The notes under the pieces are model-generated. The model saw only the letters and a list, made by a program, of their open reading frames with translations, had not been told where the DNA came from and did not search any database. DNA of 64,000 bases from Alcaligenaceae bacterium (GTDB taxonomy: Bacteria; Pseudomonadota; Gammaproteobacteria; Burkholderiales; Burkholderiaceae_B). Numbering within the stretch: position 1 is the stretch's first letter; each line of letters starts with the position of its first letter. Shown in pieces: positions 42,193 to 50,937 of this stretch. A program made the translations under genes and the position numbers. The stretch lies in NCBI GenBank assembly GCA_013416455.1, contig JACCES010000011.1, forward strand, positions 1 through 64,000, in the 5' to 3' direction.

Positions 42193-43008
42193 TCAACGCA
42201 GCCGGTTGATCGCATTGGCGGCCTCCACCGCCAATGGCGCAAAGCGCGCGCAGAATGATTCCGGGGTCCACTCGCTCAAAGAGCCCGCGACGTGGATGGC
42301 GCCGACCGGGCGGCCTTCCAGGCCGAGAATCGCCACGCCTATGCCGACTTCGCCGACCAGCACTTCCTCGACGGTCAGGGCATAGCCCGCGGTTTGGGCC
42401 TCTTTCACTTTGGCGCGCACTTCATCGGGTGCCGTGATGGTTTTGTCGGTGAACGGCGTGCGGTCCGATCGGTCGATGATGTCGCCCGCTTCCGCAGGGG
42501 GCAGATGGGAAAGAATCGCCCGGCCGCCGGCGGTGCAGAAGGTGGGAACGCTATGGCCCACCAGTGTGGCGAAGAAGGTTTCCCGCTTGCTTTGCAGCCG
42601 CGAAGCATAGACCAGCCTCAGATCATCGAAAATGCTCAGATCGACACGTTCGAGCGTATTGCGGCGCAAGTCCAGCAGCACCGGGGAAGCGCGCGAGATC
42701 AAGGTGTTCAGGCGCAGATAGTCGAGCGTGTGGTCGAGGATGCGCAGCCCCGGGATATAGCCGCGCCCGTCTTCGCTGCGCTCGATATAGCCGAGTACGC
42801 GCAAAGTGTGCAGGATGCGCTGCGCACTGCTGCGGCCCACGCCGGAAGCGGCCGCGATGTCGTCCAGGCTCATGGGCCTGGATGCGTGATGAAAGGCGGA
42901 CAGGATCTGCATCGTTCTCTGTGTGCCCTGGATGAATAGCGGGTCATTCGCTTCTTCGTCAGTGGCCGCCCGGATACCGGGTTCACCCTGGGCAATATCG
43001 CGGCGCAT
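42193..43008 (-). CDS. IclR-family transcriptional regulator
   Basis: 271 residues. N-terminal winged helix (TMQILSAFHHASRPMSLDDIAAASGVGRSSAQRILHTL) and a C-terminal GAF-like effector domain (GHSVPTFCTAGGRAILSHLP ... EEVLVGEVGIGVAILG). AAGGAGG lies 7 bases before the ATG. It is divergent from the amidase/transaminase pair at 43237, its most likely target, and convergent with RidA. Confidence 0.92.
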   Translation of the reverse strand: MRRDIAQGEPGIRAATDEEANDPLFIQGTQRTMQILSAFHHASRPMSLDDIAAASGVGRSSAQRILHTLRVLGYIERSEDGRGYIPGLRILDHTLDYLRLNTLISRASPVLLDLRRNTLERVDLSIFDDLRLVYASRLQSKRETFFATLVGHSVPTFCTAGGRAILSHLPPAEAGDIIDRSDRTPFTDKTITAPDEVRAKVKEAQTAGYALTVEEVLVGEVGIGVAILGLEGRPVGAIHVAGSLSEWTPESFCARFAPLAVEAANAINRLR

Positions 43009-43048
43009 GCTGTCCTCCTTGTCTATTGACAGGGGATGTTATCCCAAA

Positions 43049-43080
43049 TACGATCCATAAAAATATACATTAGTATCGTA
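43049..43080. promoter_or_regulatory. Spaced inverted repeat in an IclR divergent promoter
   Basis: TACGAT (43049-43054) and ATCGTA (43075-43080) form 6-base inverted arms around 20 AT-rich bases between the IclR gene and the amidase gene. Positions fit an IclR-type operator; the arms are short, so confidence is modest. Confidence 0.4.
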
Positions 43081-43236
43081 CAGAGATACATATATTCCGT
43101 TAATCGCTACGACAAAGGTGTGCAGGCTCCCGCGCTGTTCCGTGGGCGGGTATGCCGCGAGGTGGCTCCGCTCCGGCCGGGGGATTTCTTCCCAGGGTGA
43201 ATTGAAGCAGGGGGGCGACATGGAAAGGGGACTGAG

Positions 43237-44634
43237 GTGAGCTCAGAGTTATGGCGGCTGTCCGCCAGCGATATCGCGGCGGGCGTCAAATCCCGCAAGT
43301 TCTCCGCCCGCGAGGCGGTGCAGTCGGCATTGGACAGGATGGATGCCGTGAATGGGCGCATCAATGCCGTCGTGGCTGCCGATCCCGCCCGGTCGCTGGC
43401 CGCGGCAGACCGCGTCGACGCCGGTATCGCGGCCGGCAATGACCCTGGGCCGCTGGCCGGTGTGCCAGTCACCATCAAGGTCACGCATGATCAAGCGGGG
43501 TTCGCAACCACGATGGGCATTGCCGCGCTCAAGGGCCATATGGCGAAGGTGAACAGCCCTGTCGTCGACAACTTCGAGAAGGCGGGCGCCATCCCGATCG
43601 GGCGCACCAACATGCCGGCCCTGGGCTTGCGATGGTTCACCAATGGGCCCTTGCATGGCGGCACCAGCAATCCCTTCGACCGCTCGCTCACGCCTGGCGG
43701 CTCGTCGGGCGGGGCCAGTGCGGCGGTCGCCACGGGGATCGGCGCGGTCGCGCATGGCACCGACATAGGCGGGTCGATCCGCTATCCGGCCTATGCCTGC
43801 GGCGTGCATGGGTTGCGGCCAACGCTGGGGCGGGTCCCGAACTACAACGCTTCTTTCCCGGAACGAGGCTTCGGCGGGCAGCTGATGTCCGTGTCCGGGC
43901 CCTTGGCCCGCACGGTGGCCGATGTGAAGCTGTCCTTCATGGCATTGGCGCAGCCTGATCCACGCGATCCCTGGTGGGTGCCGGCGCCGTTTGCGGGGCC
44001 CGAGCGCCCGCGCAGGCTGGCGTTGTGTCTGCGTCCCGACGGCATGGAAACCGACGACAGCGTCGTCGATGCCTTGCTGGACGCGGCCGGACGCCTGCGT
44101 GATGCAGGCTGGGATGTGATCGAGCTCGATCACATCCCGCCGATGCGCGCCGCGGCCCGGGCCCAGATCACCCTCTGGCTGGGCGACGAATACCACACGT
44201 CGCTGCAGACCGCGCAGGCGGAGGCCGACCCCGGCGCGCTGGCCATGCTGCGGGGCCAGGCTCAGGCGGCCGACATCACATTGGCCGGTTACTGCGGCGC
44301 GCTCAAAGAGCGGGCGACCTATCTTCGCGACTGGATGCTGTTCTTCGAGGAATACCCGCTGATCATGCTGCCGGTCTCGGCACGGCTGCCTTTTGCCAAT
44401 GATCTGGACCAGAAGTCGCCCGGCGATTACCGCATGGTCTGGGATGCGCAAATGACGCAGCTCGGCCTGGCGATTCTTGGTCTGCCCTGCATGAGCGTGG
44501 CAACCGGCATGGTGGGCACGGCGCCTGTGGGCGTACAGCTGGCGGCCGGCCGCTATCGCGAAGATCTGTTGTTTTCCGCCGCCGAGGATATCGCCGCGCG
44601 CGGCATGCCGCCCGTTCCGGTGGATCCCGTCTGA
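43237..44634 (+). CDS. Amidase-signature family hydrolase
   Basis: 465 residues from a GTG at 43237. Lys81 (VPVTIK), the GGSSGGASAA loop (154-163) and nucleophile Ser180 (DIGGSIRYPA) are present. The position after the Lys is Val rather than the usual Asp (VPVTIKVTHD), a mild deviation. Divergent from IclR and followed 5 bases later by a class III transaminase, suggesting that the amidase releases an amine or amino acid that the transaminase processes. Confidence 0.9.
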   Translation: MSSELWRLSASDIAAGVKSRKFSAREAVQSALDRMDAVNGRINAVVAADPARSLAAADRVDAGIAAGNDPGPLAGVPVTIKVTHDQAGFATTMGIAALKGHMAKVNSPVVDNFEKAGAIPIGRTNMPALGLRWFTNGPLHGGTSNPFDRSLTPGGSSGGASAAVATGIGAVAHGTDIGGSIRYPAYACGVHGLRPTLGRVPNYNASFPERGFGGQLMSVSGPLARTVADVKLSFMALAQPDPRDPWWVPAPFAGPERPRRLALCLRPDGMETDDSVVDALLDAAGRLRDAGWDVIELDHIPPMRAAARAQITLWLGDEYHTSLQTAQAEADPGALAMLRGQAQAADITLAGYCGALKERATYLRDWMLFFEEYPLIMLPVSARLPFANDLDQKSPGDYRMVWDAQMTQLGLAILGLPCMSVATGMVGTAPVGVQLAAGRYREDLLFSAAEDIAARGMPPVPVDPV

Positions 44635-44654
44635 GCTTCATGAAGGAGTGTTCG

Positions 44655-46037
44655 ATGTCTGACCATGCAATTCCAAATGATTTTTCGGCGGCCGTCGAAG
44701 ATGACCGCAGCGCCGTCTGGCACCATATGCTCCAGCATGAGCCGTTGCGGAATTCCGCGCCGTGGGTCGTGGTGGAAGGCAAAGGCACGCGCGTCGTCGA
44801 TGCGGAGGGCAAGGAGTATCTCGATGCGACGGCCGGCGGCGTGTGGACGGTCAACGTCGGCTATGGCCGGGAAAGCATCGCGAATGCCGTGCGGGACCAG
44901 CTCGTCCGGATGCACTACTTCGCCCAGAGCGCGGGCAATCTTCCCGGCGCGGAATTCGCCCGGCGGCTGCTGGCGAAAATGCCGGGGCTGGGGCGGGTGT
45001 ATTTTTCCAATTCGGGTTCGGAAGCCAACGAGAAAGTGTTCAAGATGGTGCGCCAGCTTTCGGCTCGCCGCCGCGATGGCGGGAAGTACAAGATTCTGTT
45101 CCGGGAGCGCGACTACCATGGCTCGTCCATCGGCACACTGGCCGCCGGCGGGCAGCCGGAGCGGGTGGCGCAGTACGGCCCGTTTCCCGAAGGCTTTGTT
45201 CAGGTGCCGCATTGCCTGGAATACCGTAAACAGTGGGATGTCGCGAACTACGGCGAGCGCGCGGCCGATGCGATCGAAGACGTGATTCTGCGCGAGGGGC
45301 CCGACACGGTCGGCCTGCTGTGCCTGGAACCGATCACGGCGGGGGGCGGCATCATTGTGCCTCCCGATGGGTATTGGCGGCGCGTCCAGGAAATCTGCCG
45401 GCGCCACGATGTCCTGCTGCATATCGACGAAGTCGTTTGCGGTCTCGGCCGGACCGGGAAATGGTTCGGATACCAGAATTTCGATATCGAGCCCGACTTC
45501 GTTACGCTGGCCAAGGGGACGGCTTCGGGGTATGCCGCCATCGCCTGCACCGTCACCAGCGAACGCATCTTCGATCTCTTCAAGGACGAACCGGATGATC
45601 CGCTGAATTTCTTCCGCGACGTATCCACCTTCGGCGGCTGCGCGGGGGGCGCGGCAGCGGCGCTGGAGAACCTGCGCATCCTGGAAGAGGAAGGGCTGGT
45701 CGAGAATGCCGCAACCATGGGCCGCTACCTCCAGGAGCGGCTGCGCGAGCTGGCCGGCAGGCACGCCGTCATTGGCGATGTCCGCGGCATGGGCCTGTTG
45801 CAAGGCATCGAGCTCGTGCGCGACAGGGTCGCCAGAATCCCTGTTGCCGAGGCCGACGTAAAGCGCGTGGTGGCGCGGTGCAAGCAGCAGGGCGTTCTCA
45901 TTGGCATGATCACACGCGCTTTGCCGGGCTTGAACACCACGCTTTGCCTGGCGCCGCCGCTCATCATCACGCGGGACGAGGTCGACGAAGTATGCGCCGC
46001 GATCGACGAGGCGTTGGGTGTGGTGTTCCAGGCGTAG
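44655..46037 (+). CDS. Class III pyridoxal-phosphate aminotransferase
   Basis: 460 residues from the ATG at 44655 (AAGGAG 8 bases upstream; a nearer-to-amidase ATG at 44640 has none). PLP Lys287 lies in LAKGTASGYAA and the cofactor-binding Asp258 in HIDEVVCGLGRTGKWFG; SNSGSEANEKVFK binds the phosphate. Class III omega-transaminases transfer an amino group from beta-, gamma- or terminal amines to pyruvate or 2-oxoglutarate. Same direction as the amidase, under the IclR at 42193 or 46066. Confidence 0.92.
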   Translation: MSDHAIPNDFSAAVEDDRSAVWHHMLQHEPLRNSAPWVVVEGKGTRVVDAEGKEYLDATAGGVWTVNVGYGRESIANAVRDQLVRMHYFAQSAGNLPGAEFARRLLAKMPGLGRVYFSNSGSEANEKVFKMVRQLSARRRDGGKYKILFRERDYHGSSIGTLAAGGQPERVAQYGPFPEGFVQVPHCLEYRKQWDVANYGERAADAIEDVILREGPDTVGLLCLEPITAGGGIIVPPDGYWRRVQEICRRHDVLLHIDEVVCGLGRTGKWFGYQNFDIEPDFVTLAKGTASGYAAIACTVTSERIFDLFKDEPDDPLNFFRDVSTFGGCAGGAAAALENLRILEEEGLVENAATMGRYLQERLRELAGRHAVIGDVRGMGLLQGIELVRDRVARIPVAEADVKRVVARCKQQGVLIGMITRALPGLNTTLCLAPPLIITRDEVDEVCAAIDEALGVVFQA

Positions 46038-46065
46038 GGGATCCCGGCGCCGCTGGAAAGGGGGG

Positions 46066-46815
46066 TCACAGGCCCTCCGCGTCCTGATCCCGTTCCAGGT
46101 CGCGCATGATGCCGGCCAGAACGGCGACATGCTGATCCCAGGCGGCCTGCATGCGCGTGATCGGGCCCACAATGGAAAGTGAATACCATTTACCGGCCAG
46201 GGAAAACGGGCTGGCGACGGCTGCCAGATCCACGACGCTTTCGGCAACGTTCGCGGCCCAGCCGCGCCGGCGTGACAGCTCCAGATCGTCGAGCAGGCGC
46301 TTTCTCGACGTCAGGGTGGCGGGGGTCAACGCCTGCATTTCCATTCGATCGAGCAGCGTGTCCAGCTCATCGTCTTCCAGGCTGGAAAGCAGCGCTTTTC
46401 CGGATGAGTTCGCATGGAGCAGGCGTGCTTCACCCGCTTGCGCCATATAGCGGATCGCCTGGGTGGATTGCTCGGTATCGAGATAGATGACTTGAAGATC
46501 CTCGCGCGTCGCCAGGACGGCGGTCTCGTTGCTCAGATCCCGTGCCCGCCTGAGGTATGGCCGCAGCGCGTCAAGAATGGGGTCCTTCGCGTCGATCAGC
46601 CCGCATAGCATCATCAGCTTCTTGGTCGGGTAATAGCTGCGTTTGCGGGTCTGATACACGTATCCGCGGCTGACCAGCGTCCGCACGAGAGCCAATGTGC
46701 TGGACATGGGCGTTTCCAGGCCCTGCGAAAGCTCCGTCAGCGACAGGGGCTCGCCCTTGTCTGCGTAAAACTCGAACAAATCGAGTGTCCGGGCGACCAA
46801 CTTCACTTGCGACAT
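46066..46815 (-). CDS. IclR-family transcriptional regulator
   Basis: 249 residues from the ATG at 46815, with GGAG 9 bases upstream; the open frame extends to 46914 without family similarity. Winged helix (ARTLDLFEFYADKGEPLSLTELSQGLETPMSSTLALVRTL) and effector domain (LLHANSSGKALLSSLEDDEL ... SLSIVGPITRMQ). Divergent from the Bug-ThDP-CoA-transferase-dehydrogenase operon at 46990, the likely target. Confidence 0.92.
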   Translation of the reverse strand: MSQVKLVARTLDLFEFYADKGEPLSLTELSQGLETPMSSTLALVRTLVSRGYVYQTRKRSYYPTKKLMMLCGLIDAKDPILDALRPYLRRARDLSNETAVLATREDLQVIYLDTEQSTQAIRYMAQAGEARLLHANSSGKALLSSLEDDELDTLLDRMEMQALTPATLTSRKRLLDDLELSRRRGWAANVAESVVDLAAVASPFSLAGKWYSLSIVGPITRMQAAWDQHVAVLAGIMRDLERDQDAEGL

Positions 46816-46853
46816 GATCTGAATCTCCATCAATACATGCGTACAGGATATCA

Positions 46854-46893
46854 AAATTCCTGTGGAAGAATATTGATTCTTGCGTAGGAATTT
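46854..46893. promoter_or_regulatory. Nested inverted repeats in an IclR divergent promoter
   Basis: Outer arms AAATTCCT (46854-46861) and AGGAATTT (46886-46893) enclose inner arms AAGAAT (46866-46871) and ATTCTT (46876-46881); both pairs are perfect. The array sits between the IclR start and the Bug gene, a layout suited to a dimer-of-dimers IclR operator. Confidence 0.6.
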
Positions 46894-46989
46894 ATTGATA
46901 TAGTGCTCCAGCACCGTGCCGGACGCGGCATGGCAAGAACGAGAGGGCGATCCCGCCTTCGCCCACTATAAAAATTCTCTGGAGGCGAC

Positions 46990-47964
46990 ATGAATATCTG
47001 GTCCAAGCAACTATGTTTTGTCGTGGGGCTGGGTCTCGCACCCCTGTCCATGGCGTCGGCTCAAAGCGCTTATCCCACTCAGCCGATACGGTTGATGGTG
47101 GGGTATTCACCCGGCGGGTCGGTCGATATCGTGGCACGCGAGTACGCGCAGCTTCTGGGCGATGCGCTCAAGCAGTCCGTGGTGGTCGAGAACCGCGGCG
47201 GCGCCAGCGGCACCGTTGCCGCCCAGGCCGTCGCCAGGTCCGCGCCCGATGGCTACACGCTCTACTTTGTCGCCTCGCCGACCGTCACCATCACACCCGC
47301 CATGCAGGATCTTTCCTTCGATCCGTTGAAGGATTTCCAGCCCATTGCGTCAGTGGTCAGCTACACCAATGTAATGCTGGTGAATGCCCAGTCGCCCTAC
47401 CAGGACATCAAGGCCCTGGTGGCCGATGCCAAGGCCAACCCCAACAAACTGACTTATGGCTCGGCCGGTGTCGGCGCCTCCAACCATTTGTCGGGCGAAT
47501 TGCTCGAAGACAATGCGAAGATCGAAATGACCCATGTCCCGTACAAGGGCAATGCGCCGGCGCAGGCCGATCTGATCGCAGACCGGATCACCATTCTGTT
47601 CGACTTGAACACCACGGCCAAGTCGCTTGTGGAAAGCGGGCGGGTGAAGGCGTTGGCAGTGACTTCCGGAACGCGCAATCCCATGTTCAAGGATGTCCCG
47701 ACCATGGTCGAATCCGGCTACCCGAACTTCATTTTCGATGGCTGGCTGGGCGTGCTGGCTCCCGCCGGGGCGCCGGATGAGGTCGTCACTGCGCTATCCG
47801 GCGCGACGGACAAGATCCTGGCCAACGAGGCGTTCCGCCAGAGAATGCAGTCGTCGGGCTACACGATCGTGGAAAGCACGCCCCAGCAGCTCCATGATCG
47901 CATTGCGCAGGAAGGGAAACAGTTTCTTGACCTTGTGGAACGCGCCAACCTGCGCCAACCGTAA
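46990..47964 (+). CDS. Bug (TctC) family periplasmic solute receptor
   Basis: 324 residues, signal peptide MNIWSKQLCFVVGLGLAPLS with cleavage near ASAQSAYPTQP. Motifs are MVGYSPGGSVDIVAR, VENRGGASGTVA, PDGYT and VPYKGNAPAQADLIADRI. TCTGGAGG precedes the ATG. First gene of an operon with a ThDP enzyme, CoA-transferase III and acyl-CoA dehydrogenase, divergent from IclR. Confidence 0.93.
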   Translation: MNIWSKQLCFVVGLGLAPLSMASAQSAYPTQPIRLMVGYSPGGSVDIVAREYAQLLGDALKQSVVVENRGGASGTVAAQAVARSAPDGYTLYFVASPTVTITPAMQDLSFDPLKDFQPIASVVSYTNVMLVNAQSPYQDIKALVADAKANPNKLTYGSAGVGASNHLSGELLEDNAKIEMTHVPYKGNAPAQADLIADRITILFDLNTTAKSLVESGRVKALAVTSGTRNPMFKDVPTMVESGYPNFIFDGWLGVLAPAGAPDEVVTALSGATDKILANEAFRQRMQSSGYTIVESTPQQLHDRIAQEGKQFLDLVERANLRQP

Positions 47965-47973
47965 CGGAGCAGC

Positions 47974-49665
47974 ATGATGTCGAATTATCTTGTCGGCCAC
48001 CTGGTGGCGGATTTCCTCAAGCATAACGGTGCCGATACCGTCTTCGGAATCATTTCCGTTCACAACATCCCCATCATGGACGGCATCACGCTGGGCAATT
48101 CCATTCGCATGGTGATGACGCGTGGGGAAACCGGCGCATCCCACATGGCCGATGGCCTGGCCCGGGCGACGGGGAAGGTGGGGGTGCTCGTCAGCAGCAC
48201 GGGTCCGGGCGCTTCGAATGCCGTGCCGGGCCTGGTGGAAGCAAGATTCGCGGGCACGCCGCTTCTGCACATCACGGGTCAAAGCGCCGTCGACCATATC
48301 GGTCGCGGCACCGGGGCCGTGCACGATGTGCCGGATCAGCTGGGCATGCTCGCTTCGGTCGGCAAGGCGGCTTACAGGGTGCGCTCGCCGGGTGAAGCCC
48401 TCGATGTTCTCAAACAGGCCTGGGCCGAGGCACTGACCGCGCCGGCGGGGCCCGTGAGCGTTGAAATCCCCATCGATGTGCAGCGTGCCCGGATCGGCAG
48501 GCCAGCCGACCAGGACTTCATTGTCGCTCCGCCCGCCCCGCGCGAGCCCGACGAACCGGCGCTTGCGCAGCTCGAACAAAAAGTGCGCGCCGCAAAGCGC
48601 CCCATGATCTGGGCGGGCGGCGGTGCGCGCGGGGCCGGCAAGGAACTCGCCGCGTTGCTGGCGATGGGCTTCGGCATGGTGACCAGCTGGAATGGCCATG
48701 GGGTCGTCAGCGACGACAACCCCTCCAATCTCGGCGCACTGAACGGGCCGGGCAGCCCGGCCGTCGAGGGCCTCTACGAGCAGGCTGACCTGCTGCTCGT
48801 CGTCGGCTCACGGATTCGCGGGCATGAAACGCTCGACCATAAGCTGAAGCTGCCAGCGAATCTGGTGAGGATCGATGTGGATCCCGCCGCTGAAGGGCGC
48901 GGCTACCCGGGCAGCCTGTTTGTCCGCGGTGACGCCGCCGTGACACTGAAGCGTCTGCTTGCCCGTCTGGGCGACGATGGCCCGAAAGTCGATCCCGGGT
49001 TCAGCCACGCAGTGCGCAGCGCCAAGAATCAAGCCATAAACGACTTCCGGCAAACGCTGGGGCCCTACGAGAGCTTCGCAAGCCAATTACGTGCCGTCAT
49101 GCCGCAAAGCGCCATATTTGCGCGCGATGTCACGCTGAGCAACAGTACCTGGGGGCATCGCATCTTCCCTCTGCACGAACAGAGCCAGAACATCTACCCT
49201 GTGGGCGCGGGCATTGGGCAGGGGCTGTCGCTGGGCATAGGGGCGGCGATCGGCCGCAAAGACTGCAAAACCGTCCTGCTTACGGGCGATGGCGGCTTCT
49301 TCTTCAACATGACCGAACTATGGACAGCGGTCCAGGAACGGGCCGATATCGTCATGATCGTCATGAATGATGGGGGCTATGGCGTCATCAAGCATATGCA
49401 GGATGCCATGTGCCAAGGCCGTTATGCCCATAGCAGCCTGCTGGCGCCGGACCTCATGGGGCTGGCGGAACTTGCGGGCATTCCCGCCTGGCGGGTCGAT
49501 CGCGCGGAAGACTTCGGCTCGACGGTTGCGAAGGCGATTGCAACACAGGGCCCCACTCTCGTCGAAGTCGATATGAATCGTATCGGGCCTTTCCCGCCCT
49601 ACTTTCCCTACTCCGCAATGATCGATGCCGCCAGAGCGGCCAGCCAGCCGGCGGCGGCTGCGTAA
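47974..49665 (+). CDS. Thiamine-diphosphate-dependent enzyme (acetolactate synthase/benzoylformate decarboxylase-like)
   Basis: 563 residues. PYR-domain Glu52 (TRGETGASHMADGLAR), middle domain (RPMIWAGGGARGAG) and ThDP/Mg motif GDGGFFFNMTEL...MNDGGYG. Length is normal, with a linker of about 25-30 residues between the first two domains, which makes the inflated linker of the 390-2240 gene stand out. GGAGC is just upstream. Between Bug and CoA-transferase genes, it may decarboxylate a 2-keto acid made by the neighbouring transaminase. Confidence 0.9.
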   Translation: MMSNYLVGHLVADFLKHNGADTVFGIISVHNIPIMDGITLGNSIRMVMTRGETGASHMADGLARATGKVGVLVSSTGPGASNAVPGLVEARFAGTPLLHITGQSAVDHIGRGTGAVHDVPDQLGMLASVGKAAYRVRSPGEALDVLKQAWAEALTAPAGPVSVEIPIDVQRARIGRPADQDFIVAPPAPREPDEPALAQLEQKVRAAKRPMIWAGGGARGAGKELAALLAMGFGMVTSWNGHGVVSDDNPSNLGALNGPGSPAVEGLYEQADLLLVVGSRIRGHETLDHKLKLPANLVRIDVDPAAEGRGYPGSLFVRGDAAVTLKRLLARLGDDGPKVDPGFSHAVRSAKNQAINDFRQTLGPYESFASQLRAVMPQSAIFARDVTLSNSTWGHRIFPLHEQSQNIYPVGAGIGQGLSLGIGAAIGRKDCKTVLLTGDGGFFFNMTELWTAVQERADIVMIVMNDGGYGVIKHMQDAMCQGRYAHSSLLAPDLMGLAELAGIPAWRVDRAEDFGSTVAKAIATQGPTLVEVDMNRIGPFPPYFPYSAMIDAARAASQPAAAA

Positions 49666-49718
49666 GCGGCGGGCCGTGCGCTCATATCGCCGATGCTCAA
49701 GAATGTTTATATAAAGGC

Positions 49719-50897
49719 ATGAAAAAAGAGAACGAGATCCCCGCCGGGCCGGAAACCGCCGGCGCTCTGGATGGTGTGCGTGTCATCGATCTTTCCAGGG
49801 TGCTCAGCGGCCCCTATTGCACCCAGATCCTGGCGGACCACGGTGCCGAGGTCATCAAAGTGGAACCGCCCGCCGGTGATGAAACCCGTACATGGGGGCC
49901 GCCTTTCGTGGGGGATGTCGCGGCCTATTATCAGGGCCTCAACCGCAATAAACGGGGCATCTGGCTCGATCTGTCGTCGCCGTCCGGCGGCCGTGGCCTG
50001 CTGCAACTGCTGGAAGGCGCCGATGTTCTGGTAGAGAACTTCAAAAGCGGCACCATGGAGCGGTGGGGCCTGGGCTACGATGTGCTGAGCCAGCGCTTCC
50101 CCGGCCTGATCCACTGCCGGGTATCGGGATTCGGCGCCGACGGCCCGCTGGGGGGCATGCCCGGCTACGACGCCGCGATCCAGGCCATGTCGGGCATCAT
50201 GAGCGTCAACGGGGATGCCGAAGGCCAGCCTACCCGCGTGGGCGTGCCGATAGTCGATATGGTGACGGGGCTGAATGCGGCAATAGGCGTGCTGCTGGCG
50301 CTTCAGGAGCGCAAGCGCAGCGGGCGCGGGCAGTTCGTCGATGTGGCGCTTTTTGATTGCGCGCTGTCTATCCTGCACCCGCATACCGCCAGCTATTTCG
50401 CCGATGGACAGACGCCCGCGCGCACCGGCAACGCCCATCCGAACATCACGCCTTACGATATTTTCCCGACAGCCGGCAACCCGATTTTTCTGGCGGTCGG
50501 CAATGACAGGCAGTTCCGGACACTCTGCGTCGAACTGGGTGCGCCCGGGCTGGCGGACGACCCCGACTACGCATCGAACAGCAAACGCGGCGCCAACAGG
50601 CATCGGCTCAAGGAAGCCTTGGCCGGCCTGTTGAAATCACACGATGCACAGGCCTTATCGGAACGGCTGCTCCGGGCTGGTGTGCCCTGTTCCGGCGTAC
50701 TGGATATTCCGCAAGCCTTGCGGCATCCGCATACGGCGCATCGCCGGATGGTCGTGTCGCAGGACGGATACACAGGAATTGCCTCGCCGGTGAAGCTGAG
50801 CCGCACGCCGGCGAGCTACCGCAGGCCGCCGCCGGCACTGGGCCAGCATCAGCTCGAATTCGACTTCGCCATTGATTCCGGCGCCGGAATCAACTGA
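49719..50897 (+). CDS. CaiB/BaiF family (class III) CoA-transferase
   Basis: 392 residues. Typical GVRVIDLSRVLSGPYC start, KVEPPAGDETR and NKRGIWLDLSSPSGGRG segments. The expected aspartyl-intermediate residue is Asp180 in VPIVDMVTGLNAA. It would activate a carboxylate to its CoA ester for the acyl-CoA dehydrogenase encoded 40 bases downstream. It follows the ThDP gene by 53 bases. Confidence 0.92.
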   Translation: MKKENEIPAGPETAGALDGVRVIDLSRVLSGPYCTQILADHGAEVIKVEPPAGDETRTWGPPFVGDVAAYYQGLNRNKRGIWLDLSSPSGGRGLLQLLEGADVLVENFKSGTMERWGLGYDVLSQRFPGLIHCRVSGFGADGPLGGMPGYDAAIQAMSGIMSVNGDAEGQPTRVGVPIVDMVTGLNAAIGVLLALQERKRSGRGQFVDVALFDCALSILHPHTASYFADGQTPARTGNAHPNITPYDIFPTAGNPIFLAVGNDRQFRTLCVELGAPGLADDPDYASNSKRGANRHRLKEALAGLLKSHDAQALSERLLRAGVPCSGVLDIPQALRHPHTAHRRMVVSQDGYTGIASPVKLSRTPASYRRPPPALGQHQLEFDFAIDSGAGIN

Positions 50898-50937
50898 ACG
50901 GACACCAGTGTCCCATTAAACATATGCGGGAAGAATC

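Noticed and set aside
43039-43221. A 60-residue minus-strand frame between IclR and amidase genes.
   Set aside because: No ribosome-binding site or motif; the region is better explained as a divergent promoter.
44553-46247. A 564-residue open frame on the minus strand.
   Set aside because: It lies opposite the intact transaminase gene, whose PLP and phosphate motifs are clear; the antisense frame is Arg/His/Gln-rich without domains and is a by-product of high GC.
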